Part shown: piece by piece, positions 1 to 8,553 of the stretch
Layout of the letters: each line of letters starts with the position of its first letter
Numbering within the stretch: the first letter of the stretch is position 1
Assembly (NCBI RefSeq): GCF_029892155.1
Contig: NZ_JARZAG010000022.1
Coordinates: 1 to 64,000, forward strand
Length of the DNA stretch: 64,000 nucleotides
Source: Kitasatospora sp. GAS204B
GTDB lineage: Bacteria > Actinomycetota > Actinomycetes > Streptomycetales > Streptomycetaceae
Direction: 5' to 3'
Position numbers and translations under genes: made by a program
The notes under the pieces: generated by a model
Told to the model about the DNA's origin: nothing
Seen by the model: the letters and a program-made list of their open reading frames with translations, nothing else
The model's database searches: none

Positions 1-95
1 GACGCGACAGCCGGGCCCTCGGCCTGCCCACCACTACCCGGACAAGTCGAAATGGCCCGTCGAACGCACCGACGGACCGTCACGAAAGATCGAGG

Positions 96-631
96 TTAGC
101 GTTCAATCCTGGGGGAATACCGGCCGGACACCGGGTCCCCCTGGGCATCAAGGGTGACGGTGGCGGTGAGGTTCAGTCGAGGACGAAGCCCTGCAGACGC
201 CAGGGGCCAGCGCCATTCCGCCGATATTGCCCGGAGAGGTCAGGTTGGTGGTGGGTGTCCGGCCGGCCGCGTCGTGGTAGGCGGTGGTCAGGTCGGCCTG
301 TGCCTGAGCGGCGGGAGCATCGGCTACGTGCTGCACTCCGTGAACGGTTCCCAGCGGAAAGTCCGTCACCGAAGTTCCGGGGCTGAGCCCAGGTCGCCGT
401 TGATGACGCTGGGACCGGTATTGGTAACCGTTGAACCGCCAGGACCGCGTAACTGGTGTCCGTCCCGAGCGCCACAGGGGCTTCCGCGGCGTGCGCGGGG
501 CTCGGGACCACAACGGCCGTCGCCAGCAACGCCAATCCGGGCATCAGGACGAGGGTTTCCTTGAGCCGACTGCGCCTACGCCCTCTGCCTGGCGGTGCGG
601 ACGGGATCGCATCCACTACTGCCACAGCCAC
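96..631 (-). pseudogene. DUF3494 ice-binding-like protein, frameshifted and truncated
   Basis: Three different minus-strand frames, read in succession, give a recognisable N-terminal half of a secreted DUF3494 (ice-binding-like/adhesin) protein. They show a signal peptide ending near PSPAHAAEA, then APVALGTDTSYAVLA, GSTVTNTGPSVINGDLG, LSPGTSVTDFPLGTVHG, QADLTTAYHDAAGRTPTT and LNLTATVTLDAQGDP. The frame changes near 437 (one base missing from VLAGS), near 387 (one base missing from GDLGLSP) and near 176 (after RASSS). After GDP the sequence diverges and stops at 96, so most of the beta-solenoid is lost. The start is uncertain: 631 is a GTG upstream of the RRSRLK n-region. Multiple independent lesions argue for real decay rather than one sequencing error. 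The family assignment rests on recalled motifs. Confidence 0.7.
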
Positions 632-661
632 CGGAGAAGACCCTTTCTTGTCGCCGTTGAA

Positions 662-1105
662 CTCGGTCGCCTCGTCCAAGGACTCCGAGAGCCCGTGGTG
701 ACCTCGCCTAGGCCCAAGGCCCCCGTATCCGCGTCGAGCTTCCGTAAGAAGCACCACGAAGGAGACCGCAACAGGCCAAGAACAGCCGAGACAGAGCAGC
801 CCACCTGGTCCGGATGACGTGGCGTCACTGGCCCCCACTCGCTGACACCAAGCTGGAAAGTCGCACGCAGCGAGGCGCGCCCTGGCCGGCCCGGGCGCCG
901 TCATGAGGGCGTCCCGGTCGTCTCTTCAACTGTGCATCGGGAATGGCTGCCGGTCCGCCAACTGCCACACCTTGGAGGTGTGTCAGCGGGTGCGTCCTCG
1001 CAGGATTCGGCGAGGAGGAGCCGCACAGCGCTCCTTGCCCGGGATACGGACCGCCGAACACCCCTCTGGCCTTCCGCGAGGCTCCATCCGATGTAAAGGA
1101 ACACC
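662..1105. other. Intergenic stretch without a supported gene
   Basis: No frame here has protein-like composition together with a plausible start. The stretch must hold the 5' region of the small secreted gene at 1106, which has an AAAGGA ribosome binding site at about 1095-1100. No clear hairpin or promoter was recognised. Confidence 0.5.
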
Positions 1106-1597
1106 ATGCGCCTCAACACGAAAATCCGCACCGCGCTCGGCATCACCATCGCCGGCACAGTCCTCGGCACCGGCGGATTCGCCTTCGCCGCATTCATCCA
1201 GCAGAGCACCTCGGACGCCGTGGCAGGCTCCGCCGAGTCCTTCGCCCCCATCACGGTAACCGGCGGGGCAACCGGCAAGCTGCTGCCCGGCGAAACCGCG
1301 GACGTCACCCTCACTTTCACCAACCCGAACAGCAACGTAAGGGCCCAACTGACCTCCATCGGTGCCGGCGACGTCGTTGTCGACACCGTTGCGAACGCCG
1401 GCGACATGCCGTACTGCCACGATCAGATCGAACTGTCCACCATCGGCGTGGGAACCCTGCCCACGCTTGACCTCAGCCAGGCCAACCTGCCATTCGTGCT
1501 GGCTCACGCGGTGAAGTTGAAGGACGACACGGACATCCGGTGCCAAGGGATGACGTTCCACACCACATGGACAGTCCAGGCCCAGGCCGTCCGCTGA
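1106..1597 (+). CDS. Small secreted protein of unknown function
   Basis: This 163-residue protein has a clear Sec signal: n-region MRLNTKIR, a hydrophobic core around residues 10-28 and an Ala-rich end at FAFAA. The mature part is a beta-rich domain of about 130 residues with two cysteines (in MPYCHD and DIRCQG) that could form a disulfide. The ATG at 1106 is preceded by AAAGGA at a good distance. It resembles the SipW/camelysin-like or CARDB-like small exported proteins common in Streptomyces (signal, then GSAESFAPITVTG and a GETADVTLTFTNPN strand pattern), but no function can be named. It stands alone between the DUF3494 pseudogene and the propeller-hydrolase gene. Confidence 0.75.
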   Translation: MRLNTKIRTALGITIAGTVLGTGGFAFAAFIQQSTSDAVAGSAESFAPITVTGGATGKLLPGETADVTLTFTNPNSNVRAQLTSIGAGDVVVDTVANAGDMPYCHDQIELSTIGVGTLPTLDLSQANLPFVLAHAVKLKDDTDIRCQGMTFHTTWTVQAQAVR

Positions 1598-1678
1598 GCG
1601 CGGTCCTCGTCTGCCACCGGGCGGCCGTCCAGATCCCCGCGGTCGAGGACTTGAACCGCGATATGTGTGGTTGCGCCT

Positions 1679-1766
1679 TTGATCCGAAACCTTCAGGTTC
1701 CGGCCTGACGGCACGCCACCGCAGGTCAGCGGCCCAGCAGACGGAAGCCCTTGGGTTTCGGATCAA
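1679..1766. repeat. 13-bp perfect inverted repeat flanking 62 bp
   Basis: TTGATCCGAAACC at 1679-1691 is matched by its exact reverse complement GGTTTCGGATCAA at 1754-1766. The loop is too long for a simple terminator. The arrangement could be a small non-autonomous element (MITE-like) or paired sites for a DNA-binding protein. No target-site duplication was identified. Confidence 0.5.
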
Positions 1767-1877
1767 CAAGTGCGAGACGGTGCGGTTCCGATGAAACCGG
1801 TGGAATCACCACAGCGATTTCGTTCCCCTTCGGGCTCTCTACCTGCTCCACGGCATTGAACTCTCATTGGAGGCGCG

Positions 1878-3968
1878 GTGCGCACGCGTTTGCGGTCTCA
1901 GACATTCTCTTCGGCCTTGGGCGTGATGATCACGGCCGCAGGGCTCGCGATGCCAGACGTGGCGGCCAACGCGGCGGAATCCACGGGCTTCGCCTACGTC
2001 GTCAACAACCTGTCCGACACCGTCACCACCATCAGCGTGTCGACCGGTGCAACCGCGACCATCCCGGTCGGCCGCGCCCCATCGGCGGTCGCGATCTCGC
2101 CGAACGGCGACGAGGCCTACGTCACCAACGGCCGGTCCAACAGCGTGTCGGTCCTCGACACCAACCACAAGCGTCAGGTCACCACCATCAAGGTGGGCGA
2201 CCGGCCCTCCGCCGTGGCCTTCGGCGCGGACGGCACCCGCGCCTACGTGGCCAACTCCGGGTCCAACACTGTCTCGGTCCTCGACACCGCGCAGCATCGC
2301 GTGATCGCGACCGTCAACGTCGCCCGCAGCCCCGTGGGGATCACGGTCACCCCGGACGGCTCGCGCGTCTATGTCGCCGACAACGACTCCAACGCGGTGA
2401 GCGTGATCAGCACCGCCACGAACACCAGACTGGGCAACATCACGGTGGGCAAGCGCCCGACCGGCCTGGCGATCACTCCCGACGGCAGCAAGGTCCTCGT
2501 GGCCAACAACGGCTCCGACAACGTGTCGGTCGTCGACGTCGGCAGCGGCCTCGTCATCGCAACCGTCCCGGCTGGTCACGGCCCATCAGGCATCGCAGTC
2601 ACACCGGACGGCACCCGCACGTACGTGTCCAACGTGGACTCGGACGACGTGACCGTGCTGAACACCGGCACCAACAAGGTCGACTCCATCAACAAGGTGA
2701 CGACCGTCCGCGTGGGCTATCACCCGGTCGGAGTCGCAGTCAGCCCGGACGGCGCGAAGGTCTACGTGCCCGACAACGGCAGCACGAAGACCTCGGTCAT
2801 CAAAACCGAGGACAACACCGTCAGCACAACCGACGTGGCCAAAGGACCGATCGCGGTGGCCACCGGCCGGCCGCAGGAACTGACCGCGGCAGTCGCGCTG
2901 GGCGACAGCTTCATCTCCGGCGTCGCCGGCCGCTGGCAGGGCAACGCTCTGCGCCTGGGCTCCTACACGGACGTGTTCGGCACCGACCGGGCCGTCTACG
3001 CCTGCCAGGCCGGCTTCGAAGCACCGTGTCAATATGACCCGCGGCTGGTGTACGGCACGTCCTACAACCGGGCCAGCGGCTGTCTGCGCTCGTACTCCTC
3101 GGAGATCCAGAGCGTCGACATCCCGCTATACCGGAAGATCAACCTTGCCTGTTCGGGTGCCGAGACGAACAACATCATCGACAAGCCGCTCAAGGGCGAG
3201 ATGCCACAGGCCGACCAGCTCGCCGCACTGCTGCCGCACTACAAGGTGAAGCTGATCGTGCTGAACATCGGCGGCAACGACATCGGCTTCCGCACCATCA
3301 TCGAATCCTGCGTGAAGGCATTCCTCTTCGGCAAAGGCCCGTGCCGGCAGTCGCAGGAGCCTGCGTTCCGCAGCGGCCTCCAGCGGGCTGTGCACGGCGT
3401 GGAAGACGCCGTCGACAAGGTGCGCTCCGTGATGCGGGCGGGAGGCTACAGCGACGGTTCCTACACGTTCGTGCTCCAGTCCTACCCGTCGCCCGTGCCC
3501 TACGGACGCAACATCCGCTACCCGGAGACCAACCTCGACCGCTACCAGATCGGCGGCTGCCCGGTCTACAACTCGGACGCGGACTGGGTGCGCGGCACCA
3601 TGGTGCCGACGATCGCGAACACACTCAAACCCATCGCCCACACGAAACGCCTGCAGTACCTGGACGTCGCCAACCTGCTCGACAGGCACGAGGTCTGCGC
3701 CAAGGACGCGCAGCAGGCCGGCCTGTCCAACTGGCACGGTAACCCGCTGCCGGGCAACAAGGCCGAGTGGGCCCGGTTCCTCGATGCCTCCGGCCCCTTC
3801 GCGCAGGGCGACAAGGACGAGTCCGTACACCCCAACTACTACGGCCAGCAGGCACTCGCATCGTGCTTGACCGCCGTCTACGACTACACCGGCGACAAGC
3901 CTGACCACACATGCTTCAACGTGCCCGGCAAGGGCGCGGAAAGTGTCGCGCTGACCAACACGGACTAA
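1878..3968 (+). CDS. Secreted YVTN beta-propeller / SGNH hydrolase fusion
   Basis: The 696-residue product starts at GTG 1878, with GGAGG at 1869-1873. A signal peptide (about 1-33, ending AANAAE) is followed by roughly seven YVTN/Lvp-like propeller blades (about 38-330) carrying the recurring SVSVLDT, PSAVAI.PDG and AYVAN patterns. The C-terminal half (about 335-690) is an SGNH/GDSL esterase-lipase domain: block I GDS at 342-344 with Ser344 as nucleophile, GGND at 465-468, and the DESVHP block with His651. Several cysteines in this half fit an extracellular disulfide-bonded enzyme. By family knowledge it probably hydrolyses an ester (lipid, polysaccharide acetyl or cell-envelope ester) outside the cell, with the propeller as a binding or docking module. 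The substrate is unknown. Confidence 0.88.
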   Translation: MRTRLRSQTFSSALGVMITAAGLAMPDVAANAAESTGFAYVVNNLSDTVTTISVSTGATATIPVGRAPSAVAISPNGDEAYVTNGRSNSVSVLDTNHKRQVTTIKVGDRPSAVAFGADGTRAYVANSGSNTVSVLDTAQHRVIATVNVARSPVGITVTPDGSRVYVADNDSNAVSVISTATNTRLGNITVGKRPTGLAITPDGSKVLVANNGSDNVSVVDVGSGLVIATVPAGHGPSGIAVTPDGTRTYVSNVDSDDVTVLNTGTNKVDSINKVTTVRVGYHPVGVAVSPDGAKVYVPDNGSTKTSVIKTEDNTVSTTDVAKGPIAVATGRPQELTAAVALGDSFISGVAGRWQGNALRLGSYTDVFGTDRAVYACQAGFEAPCQYDPRLVYGTSYNRASGCLRSYSSEIQSVDIPLYRKINLACSGAETNNIIDKPLKGEMPQADQLAALLPHYKVKLIVLNIGGNDIGFRTIIESCVKAFLFGKGPCRQSQEPAFRSGLQRAVHGVEDAVDKVRSVMRAGGYSDGSYTFVLQSYPSPVPYGRNIRYPETNLDRYQIGGCPVYNSDADWVRGTMVPTIANTLKPIAHTKRLQYLDVANLLDRHEVCAKDAQQAGLSNWHGNPLPGNKAEWARFLDASGPFAQGDKDESVHPNYYGQQALASCLTAVYDYTGDKPDHTCFNVPGKGAESVALTNTD

Positions 3969-4058
3969 GACCGGCCGGCAGATGGTGGGGCGGGCCGCCC
4001 AGGCGGGCCCCGAATACACGGCAGGCACGAGCCTAAGTGATCACGGAGTTCTCGACGC

Positions 4059-4802
4059 TCAATGATCACCTGGAGGGTTCGTGCCTGCGGTCCCCTCATG
4101 CCTCTTGGAACCCTTGTGGGACCAATGGCTGACCCCCGCTCGCGCGGGGCGGACGGCGGCCTCGGCCGACTCGACGTCCTTCTCCCCGGCTGACCCCCGC
4201 TCGCGCGGGGCGGACTGTTTTGGCCTCTCTCGCGGTGTTGTCTGGACCGGCTGACCCCCGCTCGCGCGGGGCGGACACCGGCTGCACCGCCATGCAGAGC
4301 TTGATCCACGGCTGACCCCCGCTCGCGCGGGGCGGACGAGTACCAGACGGACGACTCGGTGCACGGCGACGGCTGACCCCCGCTCGCGCGGGGCGGACCT
4401 GAGCGGCGCCCTCACCGGCCAGGCGGACGGCGGCTGACCCCCGCTCGCGCGGGGCGGACACTTCCCGACCTGCGACGTTTCTATGGCTTTGCCGTTTCTT
4501 GGCTCGCCGTTGCGTCGGTCTGCCTGAATGCCAGGAGGGGTCAGGCCATCGAAGTCCCTGGGATGCCTGCGCTGCTCGCCAGCCGTCTTGAGCTCGAACC
4601 CTTGCTCGTTCGCCGCCGGGTAGACGAGGACAGCAACCCCGGCCCCTGCACAGTCGCTGACTGCGGACCACAGTTCGTCGCGGACCTTGGCGGAGACGGT
4701 CCCCACGTAGAGGTAGGGCGTGACTTCGAGGAGCCAGCGGGTGAGGGCGCCTCGGACGTGGTCGGGGACTGCGGTGACCGACAGGGCGATCATCGATGCC
4801 AC
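4059..4802 (-). CDS. cas2e: Cas2e; frame runs on through leader and array 1
   Basis: This is the Cas2 subunit of the Cas1-Cas2 spacer integrase. The first 100 or so residues match Cas2e: MIALSVTAVPDHVRGALTRW, VTPYLYVGTVSAKVRDELW, and the NEQGFELKT...DFDGL ending seen in short Cas2e proteins of about 94-120 residues. GTG 4802 is chosen because GAGGAGG lies about 7 bases upstream; ATG 4793 is the alternative. No stop follows DFDGL. The frame continues through the leader and all six repeats, which have no stop in any frame of this strand, to TGA at 4059, giving 247 codons. Only about 4802-4500 is expected to fold as Cas2e. It lies 37 bp behind cas1e. Confidence 0.85.
   Translation of the reverse strand: MASMIALSVTAVPDHVRGALTRWLLEVTPYLYVGTVSAKVRDELWSAVSDCAGAGVAVLVYPAANEQGFELKTAGEQRRHPRDFDGLTPPGIQADRRNGEPRNGKAIETSQVGKCPPRASGGQPPSAWPVRAPLRSAPRERGSAVAVHRVVRLVLVRPARAGVSRGSSSAWRCSRCPPRASGGQPVQTTPRERPKQSAPRERGSAGEKDVESAEAAVRPARAGVSHWSHKGSKRHEGTAGTNPPGDH
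4126..4459 (-). CRISPR. CRISPR array 1, type I-E, 6 repeats and 5 spacers
   Basis: Six 29-bp repeats start at 4126, 4187, 4248, 4309, 4370 and 4431, exactly 61 bp apart, giving five 32-bp spacers. In the transcribed (minus) orientation the repeat begins GTCCGCCCCGCG, has the CCCCGC..GCGGGG hairpin and ends GTCAGCCG, as in other I-E repeats. The leftmost copy (4126) differs at its last base, which marks it as the distal end. The leader is therefore at the right, next to cas2e, and transcription runs away from the cas genes in the same direction as the operon. Confidence 0.97.
4460..4530 (-). promoter_or_regulatory. Leader of CRISPR array 1
   Basis: Read on the minus strand, the bases before the first repeat contain AAGAAACGGCAAAGCC, then TAGAAACGTCGCAGGTC and GGAAGT directly against the repeat. 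The same blocks (AAGAAATGGCAAAGCC, GCAGGTCAGGAAGT) precede array 2, so they probably carry the Cas1-Cas2 integration signals. This leader overlaps the 3' part of the cas2e reading frame. Confidence 0.8.
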
Positions 4803-4839
4803 GGCGGATCCTCCTCGAGACGGAGGTGGGTGCGGACGG

Positions 4840-5829
4840 TCACGGCGTCGACTCGCCTGCGTAGTTGACGCCGCCGGGAATGATTCCGGAGATCGGGTCC
4901 CAGAGGTCGATGAGCTGTTCGGCCGGGTCGGGTGCGGCGATGTCGGCCTCGGGGGCGAGGAGCCGCTGGATGTCTGTGACGATGCGGGGCAGGAGTTGGA
5001 AGAGGCGCAGGCCGTCGCGGAAGCTGCGGCGGGCTTCCTGTTCCGGGTGGGGTGAGTTGTGCAGGGCGAAGGCGAGGGGGATGGTCAGTTCGGCTTTGTA
5101 GAGGTCGGCGATGTCGTAGACGAAGGCCTGCTGGTTGCCGCTGTGGACGAATCCGAGGGCAGGTGAGCAGCCCAGGGCCACGATGGCTGCGTGGACGATG
5201 CCGTAGAGGCAGGTGTTGGCTGCGGAGAGGGCCAGGTTGACCGGGTCCTGGGTGTCCCAGGAGTCGGGGTCGTACGCGCGTCGGAAGCGGCCGATGCGGT
5301 ATTGCTTGGCCAGGAGGCGGTAGTGGGCTTTGACCCGTTGGCCTTCCATACCGCGCAGTTGGGCGATGGTGGTACTGGCTGGGACCTCGCCGGCGCCGAA
5401 CCGCTGTTCGTACATGGCGGTGGCGACGGCGAGGCGCTGGTGGTCGTCGGCCCAGGCTCGGGCTTGGCGTTCGAGCCAGGTGGTGCTGAGTGAGTCGGGG
5501 ACGATTCCGGCGTAGCAGCGCACTCCCCCGGAGCCCGTGACGACGACGGTGGTGCCGTGGCGGGCGAAGGTGGTCAGGGCTCGGGAGGTGATGGAGGTTC
5601 CGGGTCCGAGCAGGACGCAACTGAGTGCGGCGGTGGGTAAGTAGACGAGCTCGGTGCCGTGTTGGGGGCTCGTGACTTCGGCGCAGACGCCGGTGTCGTC
5701 CTGGACGATGCGGACGATGTCGAGGTACAGGAAGGAGAGCGAGTCGGCGATCCGCGGCAACATGGCCACGGTGGGGGCGGCGAGCTTGCGGCGGCCCGCC
5801 GTCGCGAAGGGGCGGGTGGAGCCGGCCAT
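4840..5829 (-). CDS. cas1e: Cas1e, CRISPR integrase
   Basis: This 329-residue type I-E Cas1 is the catalytic subunit that inserts new spacers at the leader-repeat junction. The metal-binding residues are visible: Glu162 in GMEGQRVKAHY, His229 in GFVHSGN, and Asp239 and Asp242 in FVYDIADLYK, with the same spacing as E. coli Cas1 H208/D218/D221. ATG 5829 shares its A with the TGA of cas6e (TGATG), so the genes are translationally coupled. Length is normal for the family, and the C-terminus is full. Confidence 0.96.
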   Translation of the reverse strand: MAGSTRPFATAGRRKLAAPTVAMLPRIADSLSFLYLDIVRIVQDDTGVCAEVTSPQHGTELVYLPTAALSCVLLGPGTSITSRALTTFARHGTTVVVTGSGGVRCYAGIVPDSLSTTWLERQARAWADDHQRLAVATAMYEQRFGAGEVPASTTIAQLRGMEGQRVKAHYRLLAKQYRIGRFRRAYDPDSWDTQDPVNLALSAANTCLYGIVHAAIVALGCSPALGFVHSGNQQAFVYDIADLYKAELTIPLAFALHNSPHPEQEARRSFRDGLRLFQLLPRIVTDIQRLLAPEADIAAPDPAEQLIDLWDPISGIIPGGVNYAGESTP

Positions 5830-6479
5830 CACGGCTGCCTGGTGGGTGCGATGCTGAGCAGGCCGCAGCCGTAGGCCTTGCCCTTGCCGATGCCGTCGGT
5901 GAGGCGGGTGCGGAGTTGGTCGGGGTCGGTGATCAGGGCGGTGCCTTCGAACTGGGTGCGGGCATGTTTGATGCGGTTGTGGTCCTGGCGGCGGGTGCCG
6001 CGGGCCGCGTCCAGTGGGGTGGACTGCACGGTGATGACCTTGAGTCCGGAGGCCTCGGCTTGACGCATCCACCATTCCTCGGCGGCGGCGCCGTTGAGGG
6101 GGATGACGGGGCCGAGGTTGTAGAGCTCGCGGGTGGTGCGGCCGGGCTTGCGGATGGCGTTGGCGGCGATGCGGTAGCGGACGGTGAGGTCCGTGCGCAG
6201 GGCGTCGAGCAGGGGGGTGAGGGGTTTGGTGGCGGCGGTTCCGTAGCCGGTGGGGAGGCGGGTGAGGTCGGGTGGTTGGGTGCTCTGCAGGAGGATCTGG
6301 GTGCCGGCGGGTGCGTCTTCGACGCGGAAGAGGACGCCGAGGTGCTGTCGGGCCTGGTCGCCGATGTGGTCGGGGAACAGGGCCATCAGGCGGTGGTGCA
6401 GGTCGACCGCTGCGGTCAGGTCCTTGCGGGCGTCGCGGTGGCGCTGGTCGGGCAGGATGCGGGTGAGCCACAGGTTCAC
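5829..6479 (-). CDS. cas6e: Cas6e, crRNA-processing endonuclease
   Basis: This 216-residue Cas6e (CasE/Cse3) cleaves the repeat hairpin of pre-crRNA and stays bound in Cascade. It starts at GTG 6479, overlapping the cas5e stop as GTGA; the N-terminus NLWLTRILPD is a typical first ferredoxin strand. The active-site histidine is probably His28 or His29 in DLHHRLMALFP, and the C-terminal glycine-rich loop GIGKGKAYGCGLLSIAP is intact. Larger upstream in-frame starts are rejected because they would overlap cas5e heavily. Confidence 0.95.
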   Translation of the reverse strand: MNLWLTRILPDQRHRDARKDLTAAVDLHHRLMALFPDHIGDQARQHLGVLFRVEDAPAGTQILLQSTQPPDLTRLPTGYGTAATKPLTPLLDALRTDLTVRYRIAANAIRKPGRTTRELYNLGPVIPLNGAAAEEWWMRQAEASGLKVITVQSTPLDAARGTRRQDHNRIKHARTQFEGTALITDPDQLRTRLTDGIGKGKAYGCGLLSIAPTRQP

Positions 6480-7336
6480 GCGTGGCCCCTTTCCAGGTGG
6501 CGGGTGTGCTGGTCGAGGTAGGTGGCGACCGCGGTGAGGTAGGCGCTGCCGAGGCCTGCGCACTGGCTGGCGGGCAGGGTGAGGGTGCGCTGGTAGCGGG
6601 TGCGGGCCCGGTAGGCGCGGGTGCGGGGGTGGAAGCCGAGGGGGTCGTCGTTGACCTGTCCGGCCGGTGACGTGCCGTCAGCATCCGTGCGGTCGGCGGC
6701 GTGGCGGGCAGCGGGTAGGCGGTCGAGCGGCTGGTCGCCGTGGAAAACGACCCGCACCGATCCGGCCTCGCCGTTGCGCGTACGGGCGGCGAGCGGCAGT
6801 TGGACCAGGTGTTGCAGGGGCTGTTCGAGCAGGTCGATGAGCAGTGGGCCTTCGGGTGGGCAGGAGCGGCGTCCGAGGTAGGGCGGCCACTTGGGTTCGC
6901 GGAGTGCGACCGCGCACCGGTCGAGCAGGTCGGTGTCGGTGCCGGTGACGGCTGCGGTGAAGGCGGCGTCGGCCAGGTAGTAGCGGTGCGAGAGCAGGGT
7001 GGCGGTGGCGCCGCTGCGCTTCTTGCCGTCGGCGGTGGTGACGGTGTCGCGGCCGCGCAGGCCGCCGCCGACGGTGTGCAGGTCGCGCAGCAGGACGCCG
7101 GGGCGGTCGGCGCGCACGGTCAGTGACAGGCGGGCGAGGTCGTCGATCGGCTCGTCGCGGTGGCGGCCGAGGGTGCAGGCGAGCAGGCCGATGATGCCGG
7201 ACCGGGTGGGGAAGGGGGCGGTGTCGCGTTGGTTGAACTGGCTTCGCTCGCCCCAGGATTGCAGGGGGCCGGCCAGGTGCAGGAGCAGTCCGGGTGCGGC
7301 CGGGTCGGTCGTGGTGGGCTCGGGGCTGGTGCTCAC
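6476..7336 (-). CDS. cas5e: Cas5e, Cascade 5'-handle subunit
   Basis: This 286-residue Cas5e (CasD) has the family N-terminus GLLLHLAGPLQSWGERSQF and the PTRSGIIGLLACTLG block, with KWPPYLGRRSCPP as the conserved later motif. It caps the crRNA 5' handle and contacts CasA in Cascade. GTG 7336 overlaps the cas7e TGA as GTGA. It is longer than E. coli Cas5e (224 residues) because of an N-terminal extension and an insertion rich in Asp and Ala before the last strands, a common feature in actinobacteria. Confidence 0.95.
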   Translation of the reverse strand: MSTSPEPTTTDPAAPGLLLHLAGPLQSWGERSQFNQRDTAPFPTRSGIIGLLACTLGRHRDEPIDDLARLSLTVRADRPGVLLRDLHTVGGGLRGRDTVTTADGKKRSGATATLLSHRYYLADAAFTAAVTGTDTDLLDRCAVALREPKWPPYLGRRSCPPEGPLLIDLLEQPLQHLVQLPLAARTRNGEAGSVRVVFHGDQPLDRLPAARHAADRTDADGTSPAGQVNDDPLGFHPRTRAYRARTRYQRTLTLPASQCAGLGSAYLTAVATYLDQHTRHLERGHA

Positions 7337-8505
7337 GCGTCGGCCCGAGTGGTGAGGGCGGCGTTGACGGCGAGGTCGATGAGTGCGGGGAAGGAGTCGA
7401 CGCGCGAGCCGAGGCCGGTCAGGTCCTTGTCCTCGAGGCTGGCCCAGCCGGACGTGACGACGCCGCGGTGGCCGAGCAGCTTGTTGGCGGCGGTGGCGTA
7501 GGTGTTGAGCGCGGTGCGGGAGGCAGTGGCGTAGCCGCCCTCGTCGTGGGATCGTACGGGCTTTTCGAAGGCGGCGGCGTAGGAGAGCGGGCGGTCCGAG
7601 CGGACGGCGACGTGGACGAGGTCGGGGATGGTGTGGGGGGCGGTGGCGGTCTTCTTGGCCTGCGGCAGGGAGAGGATGAACGCCTCGATGAAGGCCTCGG
7701 CGAGTTCGCGTGCGGCCTGGTGGTCGTCGCCGAGGTTGGCGAGCAGGTCGGCCAGGTCGATGGTGGCGTAGCGGTAGAAGACGCCGGCGCTGTATTCGGT
7801 GTGGCCCATGTGGGCGCTGCCGGTGGTGTCGCCCCAGGTGGAGGTGACGTCGTCGACGGCGGAGAAGTAGTCGAGTTCGACGTCGGTGCCGTGGGTGGTC
7901 AGGGCGTGGGCGACCTGGACGGCGCCGTCGACGCCGGCGTCGTCGACCTCGGCGAGCATGCGGCCGAAGAGGTTGATGACTCCGTTGCGGGTGCGCAGGA
8001 TCGCGTCGATGCGGTCCTTGGGCAGGACGCTCTTGTCGGCGGGCTTCTTGATGTCCTTCGCGCTCTCCAGGGTGGTGCGGAACTCCTGGGCGAGGTCGGC
8101 GAGTTCGGCGACGGCGGTTTCGGGGACGTAGACCATGGCGTTGGTCAGCACCACCGGGTCGTCCTTGCCGAGTTCGAACTTGATGCTGCTGCCGGCGGCG
8201 GCGTGCTGTCCGGCGCGGCGGGCGAGGTCGGCGGGCCAGGCCCGTTCGGTCTCCAGCAGGTGCGTGACGCGGGCGCCGATGCGTCGGGTGCGCAGCGCGT
8301 TCTCGCCGATGGTCTGCTGGAAGTACTGGCGCACGGCGCGCTTCCAGGACTGGCTGCTGACCCGGGTGCGGTCGGTGTCGCCGTAGCGGACGGTCTTGAC
8401 GGAGTTGTTGTCGTCGCGGTTCAGGTTGGCGAACGGCACGCTCTGCACGACGTGGATGTCGATGAACCGGGCCGGGGCGGTGGCGTTGGTGTTTTCGGTG
8501 GGCAT
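7333..8505 (-). CDS. cas7e: Cas7e, Cascade backbone subunit
   Basis: This 390-residue Cas7e (CasC/Cse4) is the RNA-binding backbone protein present in about six copies per Cascade. The N-terminal RFIDIHVVQSVPFANLNRDD, then the GDTDRTRVSSQSWKRAVRQYF motif and the GSAHMGHTEYSAGVFYRYA strand are characteristic. ATG 8505 follows casB by 48 bp, the only real gap in the Cascade genes apart from the one in front of casA. It overlaps cas5e by 4 bp. Confidence 0.96.
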   Translation of the reverse strand: MPTENTNATAPARFIDIHVVQSVPFANLNRDDNNSVKTVRYGDTDRTRVSSQSWKRAVRQYFQQTIGENALRTRRIGARVTHLLETERAWPADLARRAGQHAAAGSSIKFELGKDDPVVLTNAMVYVPETAVAELADLAQEFRTTLESAKDIKKPADKSVLPKDRIDAILRTRNGVINLFGRMLAEVDDAGVDGAVQVAHALTTHGTDVELDYFSAVDDVTSTWGDTTGSAHMGHTEYSAGVFYRYATIDLADLLANLGDDHQAARELAEAFIEAFILSLPQAKKTATAPHTIPDLVHVAVRSDRPLSYAAAFEKPVRSHDEGGYATASRTALNTYATAANKLLGHRGVVTSGWASLEDKDLTGLGSRVDSFPALIDLAVNAALTTRADA

Positions 8506-8553
8506 CGTTGGCTCTTTTCCTGTGACGGAAGGCTTGCGGGCTGGGGTGGTCGG

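Noticed and set aside
148..904. Two intact-looking ORFs near the left end as genes
   Set aside because: Each contains only part of the DUF3494 sequence in frame, followed by Arg/Pro/His-rich out-of-frame translation, so a pseudogene is the better explanation.
3969..4058. Hairpin-like GC-rich stretch after the propeller-hydrolase gene as terminator
   Set aside because: The GGGGCGGGCC / GGCGGGCCCC arms pair only imperfectly and no T-run follows, so the evidence is too weak to list.
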